Shown piece by piece: positions 28,399-38,640 of a stretch of DNA of 64,000 nt; position 1 is the first letter of the stretch; every line of letters begins with the position of its first letter. Source of the stretch: Clytia hemisphaerica (lineage: Eukaryota; Cnidaria; Hydrozoa; Leptothecata; Clytiidae); contig CACVBU010000056.1 of assembly GCA_902728285.1 (NCBI GenBank), forward strand, positions 62,001-126,000. Direction: 5' to 3'. The notes beneath the pieces were generated by a model. The model saw only the letters and a program-made list of their open reading frames with translations. It had not been told where the DNA came from and did not search any database. The position numbers and the translations under genes are program-made.

Positions 28399-28649
28399 TC
28401 CTTCGGTGTTCGGGCTCATACTTTATTGGAATAAATTGAACTAGCCTGGATGATCCTTTAGACTGAAGGACATATTCCATCGACCAATCAGATTCATTCT
28501 TTACTTTGTTCACCTTAACCCTTTTGAGGGGGCGCCTATTCGAGCCAGGACGGCTAATTGAGCCGGGGCGCTAATTAAATTATTTTCAAAATTGCAGTAT
28601 TTCTTTCATTCCTTCTTTTCATTCATATAGACATTACAATTATACAATC

Positions 28650-28991
28650 TTATATTATATCAATGTCCTCAGCATCCTCATGGTCTGAATCGATAGTTAG
28701 GAAATCAGGTGTCGCTTCGAAAATATCCCCGTCATTGATATCTATCTCACTAAATGGATCAACATCTTTTTTAGTCAAAATCGAGAGCTGGCTTTCCAAA
28801 ATCTCCTTTCCTTTGTGACATGGCTGACCTTCTTTGAAACAATGTATCTTTTGGTCCTCAGCCCCATCAACTGCAAGGTTGAGTGCACATAATTTGAATG
28901 ATGTTTTGATTGTTTCTGGGCTGATTTGTTCCCATGCTTTAAGGATCCATTTTACGATAGTACGGTGGGGTGGATTCCTGGCCTTCTGAAC
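28650..28991 (-). pseudogene. pogo/Tigger-type transposase C-terminal remnant
   Basis: The minus strand encodes IVKWILKAWEQISPETIKTS, then FKLCALNLAVDGAEDQKIHCF, then an acidic tail (SEIDINDGDIFEATPDF). The pattern W-I-x-x-A-W followed by I-x-x-S-F-K-x-C and D-G-x-E-D is the segment just after the DDE catalytic core in pogo/Tigger/jerky transposases. No DDE core was found upstream, where a SINE at about 28999 interrupts. Terminal-type repeats follow at 28525-28590 (gcctattcgagcc, ggctaattgagcc). A domesticated protein is possible but a broken transposon copy is likelier. Confidence 0.65.
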
Positions 28992-28998
28992 CCTAGCC

Positions 28999-29226
28999 AA
29001 GCCCTAAGTAAGTAAGTTTGCGACCGCAGTCGAGGGCGACCCGAAGGCTCCCTTTTCGTATAGCTGTCTACCCGAAGGTAGGGGAGGGTGCCACTCCTTT
29101 CCCTGGATTTCTCCATTTACCCTTGATCCGTCTCTTTAGTTGCTGAGCATCAAGCAGAGAGGCACCAAGTACCGCGAGTGGTCCTAAATCCGACAGCCCT
29201 GCCTAAATCTGATAGGGTCTTTCAAA
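28999..29226 (+). mobile_element. SINE-like element with shared 3' tail
   Basis: It starts gtttgcgaccgcagtcgagg and ends gagtggtcctaaatccgaca gccctgcc, a tail also found at the end of the minus-strand SINE at 31085-31222. The 5' part differs from that copy and has no clear tRNA boxes. It is inserted beside the Tigger remnant. Confidence 0.55.
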
Positions 29227-29459
29227 GATACAAACTAAAATAAAAACTGTGACACAACGAAGATACCAAAGTGTCAACTAAACTGAGAAATTTGATACAC
29301 TGAACCAATTGAACCAAATAACAATAATTGCTTTTATACAAATTTGTCCGAATTGTCAACGTTAAACAGGAGCAACGGATTCAAAATAATAGAGGTAATT
29401 ATTTTTACAACTCACACGTTTTTGATCTCATTAATTGACATCTTCAGATCTTGACATTA

Positions 29460-30371
29460 GGCGAACCCTAAAAATATTTTTGTTTCCGGTCCACCGGGTG
29501 ACGAAAAAAACACTCACCCGGCCGGCCGCAAAACTCGATTTTTTAAAGCACTCGTAGAAATTAAAATGATGGTCTTCTTTACCTTAAATATGTAGTAACT
29601 TGACACCGCTACAGGCTTCGGCATAAGAAAAATTCACGTGTGATCATCGCATGCCTAGATTTTGATTTATAGTTGTCTAGACGTGCGATTATTCAAATAC
29701 TTAATTTTCATCGTTTACATTTTCAATTGTGCTACAATATCTCTAAGAACTGGACACTCTCTTTCATTTTGAATATTTATCTTCAATTGCTAAAGGCTCC
29801 AAACTGTGAATTACGAAGTGAACTTTTTTGAGAAAAAAGTAGAGTGAGGGAAATATTTCCCCAATTTTTTAAATCCTCACTTTATGAATGTTTCTTTTTA
29901 TTTTACTCACAAGTCAACATGATTCCTTTTATAAAAACAAAGCTGTTTACTTACTGAAAAGTCTCCACTTTGTGAATGTTTCTATTTATTTTACTCACAA
30001 ATCAGCATGATTCTTTTATAAAAACCAAGTTGTATATAAAAAATAACATTCTTAAAAGTTGAGTTGCAAGCAAGAATTAACAAAAACAATGCAGGGTTTA
30101 ATTTGAGATGAATAAAATTTCCTTTCTATAACAATGATCAGGATAAAACCTTCATTCCATGTGATTTCTAGGCGTGCATTTTACAGTAGAATATAAAATA
30201 TCACGTGCGATAAATCACACGCCTCAAAAACTGATTCACGAAAGTTTTCCAAACAAACAAACTAACATTAACCCTAACGATGATGTACAAAAAAACATGC
30301 GGCCGGGTGATGACAAAAGAAATTTTCACCCGGCCGGTGGACCGGAAACAAAACATTTTTTCGGGTTCGCC
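29460..30371. mobile_element. PIF/Harbinger-like non-autonomous element, 912 bp, TTA duplication
   Basis: Termini GGCGAACCC and GGGTTCGCC are flanked by TTA on both sides (29457-29459 and 30372-30374). Both ends continue with gtttccggtccaccgg and then ccggccg blocks, so inverted similarity extends for about 80 bp. A 3-bp TWA-type duplication is typical of PIF/Harbinger. The interior is AT-rich with an internal duplication of ttttactcacaaRtcaRcat (29910 and 29990). Non-coding. Confidence 0.8.
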
Positions 30372-31084
30372 TTATAGTCATACTGTTAGATGTTTTGTTT
30401 CAAGAGTTCTTGCAATAGTTTATTGTTCAACTTGGAGAGGAAATGTTTGTAAACATAGAATTTTTTTTCATAACAGTTATTTGGGGGGTCAGATTTAGAC
30501 AGGCAGTGAAAATTCCAAGCACTTTTCTGTGGCCGTTATACGGTCAGAAAACTCAATTTTAAATTGAGTTTTGAAACTCAATATTTGAAGAAAAAAATTT
30601 TTGAGTCATAAAAAGTCGGAAAAATATAGACAGTAAACCTTAGTAAACAATAGTCAAAGTTATTTACTCTATAATCAAAGGTAAGCTCAATTTCTCTCGC
30701 ATTCTTTATATCTTTCAACAATATAATATTTTTTCTTCTCTCTTTCTGTGTTTTTCTCTCTTGCCATTCTTTTGACGAAATCAACATCAAAGGCTCATTA
30801 GAAAAATATCAAAACATTTGTTTTTTTAGGGCCATTCAAAGTGGAGCTGCGGCCCCTATCCATGCATGGTTAAAGTGTATTCTATTATAGTTACTAGTAA
30901 ATGATAATTTTGTTTATGTTACCAAAGAAAAGTACTTATTTTTGTTGCATTTTAATTCTTGATATCATTAATAAACTCTTAACTAGGAGTCCGTAGGGGG
31001 GGGGTCTCAGATAATAGCAATGGCATGGCTGAAACTCAATTTCTTGATCAAAAACGGCCAGTGGGAAAAGTGCTTGGAATTTTG
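30372..31084. other. Non-coding stretch
   Basis: No gene was recognised. A small hairpin (actcaattttaaattgagt) lies at about 30550. The remainder is AT-rich with a G-run near 31005. Confidence 0.4.
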
Positions 31085-31222
31085 CCTGGCAGGGCTGTCG
31101 GATTTAGGACCACTCACGGTACCATTTTGGGAATCTTTGGTATGACCCGGCTGGGGATTGAACCCACAACTTTGCGCACCGTAGCTGGATGCTCTACCTT
31201 TGTGCTACGGTCGCCAAGCCCT
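31085..31222 (-). mobile_element. tRNA-derived SINE, minus strand
   Basis: On the minus strand: GACCGTAGCACAAAGGTAGA (A-box region), then TGGGTTCAATCCCCAGC (B box), then a short body and the tail gagtggtcctaaatccgaca gccctgcc shared with the element at 28999-29226. Not a functional tRNA gene, since no anticodon arm and acceptor stem of normal form is evident. Confidence 0.65.
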
Positions 31223-31856
31223 AGAACACCCCCAACCACTCATTTTTGCTATGCTTTCACCGCGTTTACCCTGCCAAGCCAAACGGGGTGACTCAAACTT
31301 CCTTTCCTGACATGAAAAAAAATGAAAAAAAACTTTGTCACTGCAACAGACCACGAAAAAGAGAAATCAAGACTGGTTGTTCCAACAAAAAACTTTTCGA
31401 CCTACACAACCGAACGAAGAGTAGCAGAGACTCTTTCGAAAGAGATATTGAAAATTAAAACAAAGTACTTGCATTTTGATCTTCAATATGAAGATAATAA
31501 AATTTGTAAAACGCCTTATTTATTAAAAAGAGAAAAGTCATAACAAATCAAAATGTGGTTGTGGTTATTTTTTCATTTGTTCTAAATAAGTGCCCCCTTA
31601 TATTTTATATTGATTTAGATATTTGGTGTGGGACAACTAAAAAACAAGTGTAGATAGCTAAAATTTCGTCTGCAGCGCCATGTTAAACTCTTTTTTCTTA
31701 TAATTTTTAATACAAATTTCAATGTTTTTGGTTTTAAATGACTGGCAACTGGTGGACTGCTGCTGAAAATAGTGTGGATTCAAAAAATTTCTTGAATAGA
31801 GGGATACACGTATAGGGGGGGGGGGTGAAAAAAATTAGGGGGGTTCAGACCCCTCT

Positions 31857-32192
31857 AGGACCCTACCGACGCACCGGACTGTCCGGTGTATTTGTCCGGT
31901 GGCAAAAAGTATCCTTTCGCTACACCGGACACAATAAGTCCGGTGTCAGTACGGTGTTGCATACAGGGAATTTTGGACGCTGGACTTAATTAAAAAATTA
32001 AGAAACACCGGACTGGCCATGTCCGGTGTTTTGATTGTCCGGTGGAAAAAATATCCTTCTCCGCCCGACACCGGACATCCAACTTTCTTTAAGTCCGGTG
32101 TAGAAATTGTCCGGTGGTAAAAAAAATTCTCATTTTACACCGGACTTTCGCGTGTCCGGTGTTCGTTAAGTCCGGTGCGTTGGCAGGGTCCT
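31857..32192. mobile_element. hAT-like MITE with 14 CCGGTG/CACCGG motifs, 336 bp
   Basis: A perfect 8-bp target duplication ACCCCTCT flanks it (31849-31856 and 32193-32200). Terminal repeats AGGACCCTRCC and the adjoining ACGCACCGGACT are inverted, 22 of 24 matching. The interior holds nine CCGGTG and five CACCGG hexamers arranged so that neighbouring motifs can pair. The 8-bp duplication suggests mobilisation by a hAT transposase. No open frame of its own. Confidence 0.85.
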
Positions 32193-33424
32193 ACCCCTCT
32201 GCACACTATGTTACAGTTTATGGTTTAGCGCCTGCCACACAAGTGTTACGCGTAAGCCAAATCGCGTATTACGATCAACCTCTAAATTGCCGAGTACAGG
32301 AGAAAAAAAATCGAAATTCAAAATGGCGGCCAAGCCCACGCTGATAACTATCAAAAGTTTTTCAATCAGCTATTGCAGCTCAATAAATCAATGAAATAAT
32401 TGGAAATAAAAAGTAAACAAACCTTGAACCTTTCATGAATCCAAATAAATAAAATTGTTCATCTAAAGTGAAGATTACATTTCAAAATAAAACGATTTCC
32501 AAACCAACCTAAAGTCAGTGTCTGCCAACTAAAAATTTCTCTGCGGGGTCACTGGCAAGAAGTTACGACTTCAGACTTTAGATTCGAATTCTTGTATAGG
32601 CTGCAACTACACTGCCAAATGATCTGTATTACAAAGACTTCCAAATGGGACCATAAGTTAAGAAAATGAGATCATCTTCTAGCACGAGGGTTTTGTTTTT
32701 AAAAACAAACTTCAAAATAAAATTGTTAATGAACTTGTTACTTAAAATATCACTTACTTACATAATTTATTTATGATATAACACCCTTTTCTTAAATAAA
32801 TGGCCTCTTAAAGTCTTTCATGTTTGCCGCAAGAAGGGAAAAAAATTTAATTTGACCCCTGGTTTTTTCTCTCTTTTTCTAGCCATTTCCCGCCTGTTAG
32901 TGTAGACACAACTTTAATCCGGGGAAATGAAGCGTTTTCATTGGTCTAAAATCACGGATGGTCACGTGACCAGAATTTTTATCCAGGGAAATGCCGTGGC
33001 CGCAATGTTTTGCTTTAGTGAGATATTGACCATTTTGTTGTTTTGGATTATTGAGCGGGCGAAACTTCTGTACAAACCATACTATGGCTTCGTTGGAATA
33101 CCGATTGAAACACTTGTGAAACAAAAACATGGCGAGAAGTAATATTTGGCATGGAATGAAAAATCGATGTTTCTGAAAAACGTCAACAACCTTAAACCCA
33201 CCCACCCATATACATCAATTGACGTTCTTCTAACCTAAAATTGATTTGTGAGTGACCCCTAACCTGATAACAGCTGTTCATAATTTCTTACGTGGACGGT
33301 TAACCTCTGAAGGCACTTGAAAATTATACATCTGAGGAAAATAGTCCTCCCACAAAAAATTTTACAACAAGAATCTTGTTGTGCGCCAGAAAGTCAAAAA
33401 CTGATACGGCGCCCTATTCGTAAA
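32193..33424. other. Non-coding stretch including an element end at 33247-33262
   Basis: The end motif TGTGAGTGACCCCTAA occurs at 33247-33262 (see 27116). A pseudo-coding stretch at 32927-33142 has no recognisable domain. No exon is supported. Confidence 0.4.
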
Positions 33425-33994
33425 ACGACCCTCGACATGGCCCAAGAATTCTCGGGCCAAAACTTTTATTGGAATTCACGTAAAGCCCGAGTATGGCCCG
33501 AGCTGGCTCAACAATTCGGGCCGTGTTCGGGCCACACGCGGGCCACACTCGGGCCAATTTTTGAAAACATGATTTAAACAGGCGTGTAATTTCAGGTCTG
33601 ATTTTCTTTGAGAAAAACTTGGTTTCTCTTAATTATATTAAATGTATGAATGTTGTAAATTCATATAAATATTAAATGTCTTATTTGGTATGAAAACATA
33701 GTTATAAATATACTTAGGGTGGAAATATTTGCTAGTAAACTGGTCCTGGTTTTAAACTGAAGCGTGTCCACCGGAAGCTCGTAAAGTTTTTTTGAGCGAT
33801 ATAAACAAAACAGACAAATCTTATTTTGTACTATTTTGTTTGACTGGACATGCTGAATCAATTTAACATTTAACGTGGCCCGAACATGGCCCGAATGACT
33901 CGGGTCATGTTCGGGCCAAAAGAATTGATAGGGTCTCTCGGCCCGAACATGGCCCGAAGAGGCCCAAGAATTCTCGGGCCATGTCGAGGGTCGT
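33425..33994. mobile_element. hAT-like MITE with GGCCCGA motif array, 570 bp
   Basis: A perfect 8-bp duplication TTCGTAAA flanks it (33417-33424 and 33995-34002). Ends ACGACCCTCGACATGGCCC and its inverse, followed by aagaattctcgggcc at both ends, make inverted repeats of about 35 bp. Next to each end are arrays of GGCCCGA or TCGGGCC. The middle is AT-rich and non-coding. Confidence 0.88.
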
Positions 33995-34070
33995 TTCGTA
34001 AACACAATCACGTGTCATCCCCAGTCCTTTTAGACGAAACGAACGCGGTCCTTATGATTTTGAGATAGCA

Positions 34071-34168
34071 TACACATTTTTTTTTATAAGGAACACGTTT
34101 ATAAGGAACTCGAGGCTGAAAATGGTTCAAAAAATAAGGAATTGTTAAGGAACTGCTCAAAACGTGTA
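34071..34168. repeat. Short TACACA/ACGTGTA element, AAGGAAC-rich
   Basis: It starts tacacattttttttttataa ggaacac and ends caaaacgtgta. The interior has repeated aaggaact. It is a 98-bp relative of 17656-17937 in which aagaaac is replaced by aaggaac. Confidence 0.55.
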
Positions 34169-34470
34169 TTTGTCAGATTGTATGTTTTCACCCATCCCTT
34201 TAGAGCTTCAGCGTGGTGGGCAGAAAACAACCACAATCTGATCTCAGGTTACTCCAGTCTGGAATTCATGCACAGTACGCCGAATATATTCGGCGTGAGA
34301 ATGTCCTCAATTGGGTGTAACCTTCTTGATCCTCAAAATATCTTCAGCGTGGCTTTTGCATGGATTCCACACTGCAGGTTACTGCCCGGCAGTTAGTCAC
34401 ACTAGGAAATTAAGTTTTCAGAAAAAACAACATCAGTCATCTACAGGATACATTTCAACAACAAGGGTGA

Positions 34471-34741
34471 CAGTCAGGAACAGTCGCCTTATTAGGAGAC
34501 GCCTCCTGATTAGGAGACGTCTCCTGATTAGGAGACATGTAGGTCGCTTGGGGTCGCTTGATTAGGAGACCCGTCTGAAAATCACCATATGGAATCAATT
34601 TTTTGTGCTCTTTCCATTGGGACTGGGAGCAATCAAATCATGCGCAGTTTTCTCGTTCACGAGATAATTACACCCGTCTCCTGATTAGGAGACGTGAACC
34701 TCCTGAGAGGCGTCTCCTAATAAGGCGACTGTTCCTGACTG
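34471..34741. mobile_element. MITE with 35-bp perfect TIRs and TTAGGAGAC array, 271 bp
   Basis: Termini CAGTCAGGAACAGTCGCC and its inverse are identical over 35 bp. A 5-bp duplication GGTGA flanks (34466-34470 and 34742-34746). Near each end the motif ATTAGGAGACG or its complement repeats (five or more times). The centre is unrelated AT-rich DNA. The superfamily is uncertain; CAGT ends with 5-bp duplications fit several. Confidence 0.85.
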
Positions 34742-35150
34742 GGTGAGAGTTACCTGAATCAAGTTTGCAAGACAATATTAATTAAAACTTGAAAGTTGGA
34801 AACAAAATAAAACGTGCAGCAGCCAAAATCAACCCACCAAAATTTGTCATTCAATTCCCGAGACAGCGCTTTGATTTTTAAAGGCCTTGTTTATACGCTA
34901 AAGTAAAAACAATTCCGCACATGTAAATGGGTCATTGTTGAGGTCCAGCAAAATTTCCTAGAGATCTAGCCTATCCGGCGGTGCGCGGATCTAGGTGGGT
35001 TCCGCCTCCCCCGTAGATCTTTTTCTTGGGAAGTTGATCTTCAAATTAGTTTTCAAGGTTGGCTTGGCTCAAACTTTTTCATCTATGGCTCAAATTTTAG
35101 GCAATTTCTCAAAGTTTTTGAAAATGTTAATTTCATTAAAAAACGCCGGG

Positions 35151-35626
35151 TTATTTTTTCATGAATCCCTTTAGAAGTTTTGCGGCGCATTTTTTTGCTT
35201 GAGAGTCAAGTAAACGATATAGCGCTTTCGCAGCATTAATCTTTGGTACACATTTTGGCGGGACGCTAGTGTGACTAACTGCCCGGTGGCGGTGGTTGCG
35301 ACTTGCATTTCTGTTCTGAGTCTAGAAGTCTTTCTTGCTTTGGTTTGAACAGGCAAAATGATTGACATTAATGAAAATTAATTAAAGTCAGAAATATAAA
35401 ATTAAGACTTACAAAGTCATAAGAAACGAGATAGAAAGTGGGAAACAGAAGATAGGAAGCGAGGAAAAAGTGTCACGCTCATCAGCATAATATTGATTTT
35501 TGGAAATTCATCGTGCCATTTTGAAGTCGTTGAAACGTATTTGATATAATCATTCTTACCTGAACTATACAACCTATTATCATTGTCTAGTACCGGTGGC
35601 ATTCGTATGTTAAATAATCCCGCAAG
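35151..35626 (-). CDS. Unidentified gene fragment, two 3' exons
   Basis: Reading the minus strand, 35626-35560 follows a cattcccRctctttcatgagcag-type acceptor and encodes LAGLFNIRMPPVLDNDNRLY followed by SS, ending at a GTAAGA donor. The exon 35278-35151, after acceptor ccgccaccgggcag, continues in frame with VSHTSVPPKCVPKINAAKAL, YRLLDSQAKKCAAKLLKGFM and KK stop. The last part is a basic amphipathic helix with regular spacing, unlike random AT-rich frames. I do not recognise the family, and no start exon was found; a possible earlier exon around 35770-35810 is unproven. It could be the end of a real gene or a retained pseudogene fragment. Confidence 0.35.
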
Positions 35627-36884
35627 CTGCTCATGAAAGAGGGAATGAGTATAAAGTTAGGTTTTATAAACTTACTATTCGCCATACATTTAAACGACAT
35701 TAGTTATTTCATGACCCAAAGAGAAAGTTGGAATTCCGAGAAAGTCATCATCAAAACACAACACCTATCATGATGGAGAAGTGTGGGGAATCTCCTAAAA
35801 ACTGTTACAAGAGAAGATACGGTATACTTTCTAGAACCCTAAGGTAAAAAGCGGGCCTTAAAACCTTTAATCTATTTTCCAAAAAAAAGCGTAGAAAACA
35901 TCTAGAAAAATGTTTTAAAAGTGAAAATTTTTTGAGAGCCACTACAGTTACAGTTATACATCAATATGCCAAAAACATTTTAGCAAATCCAGAAGATTTT
36001 TCAAATTTTTTTTCAAAACCTATCCTATCTTGTAGAGCTTTGAAAAAGAAAGAAAATAAGGGGTCATAGGCCTCCAGAGGATAAGTGGTTGTAAAGATAC
36101 TAAAATTTTAGTGTCAAAAATTTGTCAAAAAAAAGGTTCAGGAAAATAGCTTGGAAAAATTCGAAAAATGTGTCAAAAAAGAAAAAAAAGAAATTTTCCA
36201 GTCATGCTTCTTCAATTTTGCATATCTCTTTTTCTATTGTAGCTAGAGACCTGAAATTTGGAGGCAGAATTCTTTGATGGTGTTAGAATATTATTATACA
36301 AAAATAACGAAAGATATATCTTTTTTTGAAAAAAGAAGACATTGCATTGTTTTGTTTTTAATGTAAATTAGCTTGGAAAAGGTTGAAATGAGTCAAAAAA
36401 GGTGGTAGGACCCATTTTCAAGGGGCCTCTGGAAATGGAGGAACAAAAACTTGTGAATTAAGAATAAGTTTTTCTGAAAGGAGATACCCCAAATGAAAAG
36501 AAAATCCATTTCGGCTGAAATAAAAACTTTTTTTTGGGACATTCCCATGCAAAAGAAGCAAAAAAGTGAAAAAAACTAGGCCTAATTGGACTTGAGTTCC
36601 GAGTGGGATTCGACTTTTCAGACAAGGGATTTTCGTCGAATTTGTACTTAACCATAAATCATTAATGTCTACCTTTTTTGGTTTTCTTTGGAATCGATTC
36701 TCTTCCTCTTCTCTCCATTATTATGCGTTTAAAATAAGTCCAATCTAATTTGCCGGAACCCGATTTCAACGTCATTGTAACACGCCCGGAAAAGTACTAT
36801 ACCGATTTAAATTTTTGGAAATGATTGTCCGTGTTTGTAATACTCTCGGGTACCTAATAGCCGTCCCCCCGCTGATTAACGTAT
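35627..36884. other. AT-rich stretch, no supported gene
   Basis: Upstream exons of the minus-strand fragment at 35151 may lie here, but none could be fixed. Long A-runs and phrases such as gcttggaaaaRKttgaaa repeat around 36150 and 36370. Confidence 0.35.
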
Positions 36885-37455
36885 TTTTCAAGGAAGACAG
36901 AGTACTATGTGGGAGAGTAAATACATAGTGTATTCCGCCTTCCTCAGAAATATTCGAAAACGTATTTTTTTAAAGAAGGCGGAATACTATGTTAGGGCAG
37001 TAAGTCCATAGTAGTGTATTCCGCCTTCTTTAGAAACATTCGAAAACGTATTTTTTTAAGGAAGGCGGAATACTATGCTAGGGCAGTAAGTCCATAGTAG
37101 TGTATTCCGCCTTCTTTAGAAACATTCGAAGGGTTTTTTTTTTAAAGAAGGCGGAATACTATGCTAGGGCAGTAAGTCCATAGTAGTGTATTCCGCCTTC
37201 TTTAGAAACATTCGAAGGGTTTTTTTTTTAAAGAAGGCGGAATACTATGCTAGGGCAGTAAGTCCATAGTAGTGTATTCCGCCTTCTTTAGAAACATTCG
37301 AAAACGTATTTTTTTAAAGAAGGCAGAATACTATGTTAGGGCAGTAATTCCAAAGTAGTGTATTCTGCCTTCTTTAGAAACATTCGAAGGAGTATTTTTT
37401 TAAAGAAGGCGGAATACTATGTTATGGCAGAAAGTCCATAGTAGTGTATTCGGTA
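36885..37455. repeat. Tandem array of an 86-bp hairpin unit, about 6.5 copies
   Basis: The phrase aaggcggaatactatg starts near 36976, 37062, 37148, 37233, 37319 and 37406, with a diverged copy at about 36890. Each unit contains gaaggcggaatactatg and its partner catagtagtgtattccgcc, so each could form a stem of about 17 bp. Spacers alternate between cgaaaacgta and cgaagggttt forms. No hammerhead core (CTGATGA with GAAA) was seen. Confidence 0.88.
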
Positions 37456-38640
37456 GTATAGTATAAATCAAACCATCGATCAAATTTTTTTTTCATCGAT
37501 TTCGACTTCTTTACCACGTCGTTCTAGATCGGGACAGTCCCGAGCGGGACTCAAGTTAAATTAGGCCAAAAACTACATGAAAATGAAAGAACTAAAATTA
37601 GCGAATGTGATTTTTGAATTCCTCACCCTTTTTCTGATAAACATACAAAGTTTTAGCCTTCAAATACATTTTCCTCCAATTCCAGAAACATTTGTTCATC
37701 GATAGTTGCACATTTTTTTTCTCCCGTCGGCAAACAATTTTCAAAATGTTGCAAAACGTTTAGGCTGCTGGCATCCACTAACGGATTCGTGCTCCTTATA
37801 GAGGATGCTTAATAAGCGATTTTTCCTTTGTCCAGAGATTTGCCGCCTTTAGCCGATATACGGCTAAAGACATTTTCAGCTGGCGAGTGTCTACAAATAT
37901 AACATTACGTAATGTTTAAATTTTCTGTGAGGCACCAAATCATAGATTGGAAAATATATTTGGATTTCGAAAAAAAAGTAGGCGGAAGGAAGTTTGCTTG
38001 TTTTTTTTCCTCCTTTCTTGTTTAATGTGGAGATTTTGTAAAAGATGAGAAATTAGATTTATTGAATTTTTTAAGTGCCCTGATGTATCTTCTGTGTGCA
38101 CCAACACAATTTTGCTTCATAAAACTACATTTTGATGCTTGAATTTGGACTTGTGTGAGTGTATAACTTTTTATCACACTGGATTCGTTGATCACTTTGG
38201 CTCCAGATAATTGTTTTGTCAGTTCTACAGATATGTTGCAGATTATTTCAAGGTATTCTAGTTATGTATATACGGTACATTTTGGGGGTCATATTGAATA
38301 TTTCCGACATTACTTCTTTATGGTTCTACAAAAGGGAGTGTTGTTGTTCCTTCCAATCCTTCAACAAGGGCCTTTAAATATTAAAACAAAGAGAGAAATT
38401 TTCTTCAGCTTTGGCATTTCACTTTTTAATACTGTGTGGCCTTTATATTTTTTCAGGTACTTAACTTTGAAGAGATTGTAGTGTTTCTGGTTGTTTTCTT
38501 TCACTTTTGCGTTCATATTTGTATTTTTTGAGCTTTGACCGAAGAGCTGATGGAAGAGTTTTGATAAATTTACAGACCAGATATCTTATAAAAGCAAAAG
38601 TCAAAACTAAATCTACAGACTGTACATAATGCGCGCATCA
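37456..38640. other. Non-coding stretch
   Basis: An inverted pair (ttagccgatat and atacggctaaag) lies near 37855. The plus-strand open frame 38188-38481 is hydrophobic but has no recognisable family or splice support. Confidence 0.4.

Noticed and set aside
28057-28419. Cys-rich minus-strand open frame with repeated CKCCVFCV
   Set aside because: It is a translation of three 75-bp tandem units; no signal peptide and no conservation argument.
32927-33205. Overlapping frames of 71 and 102 codons on opposite strands
   Set aside because: No domain, and they border repeat ends; most likely chance frames in a locally GC-richer patch.
36885-37455. CRISPR-like array or hammerhead satellite
   Set aside because: Repeats and spacers are nearly all alike, the genome is eukaryotic, and no hammerhead core sequence was found.
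38188-38481. 97-codon hydrophobic plus-strand frame
   Set aside because: No recognisable membrane family, no splice or start context; its length is within chance for AT-rich sequence.
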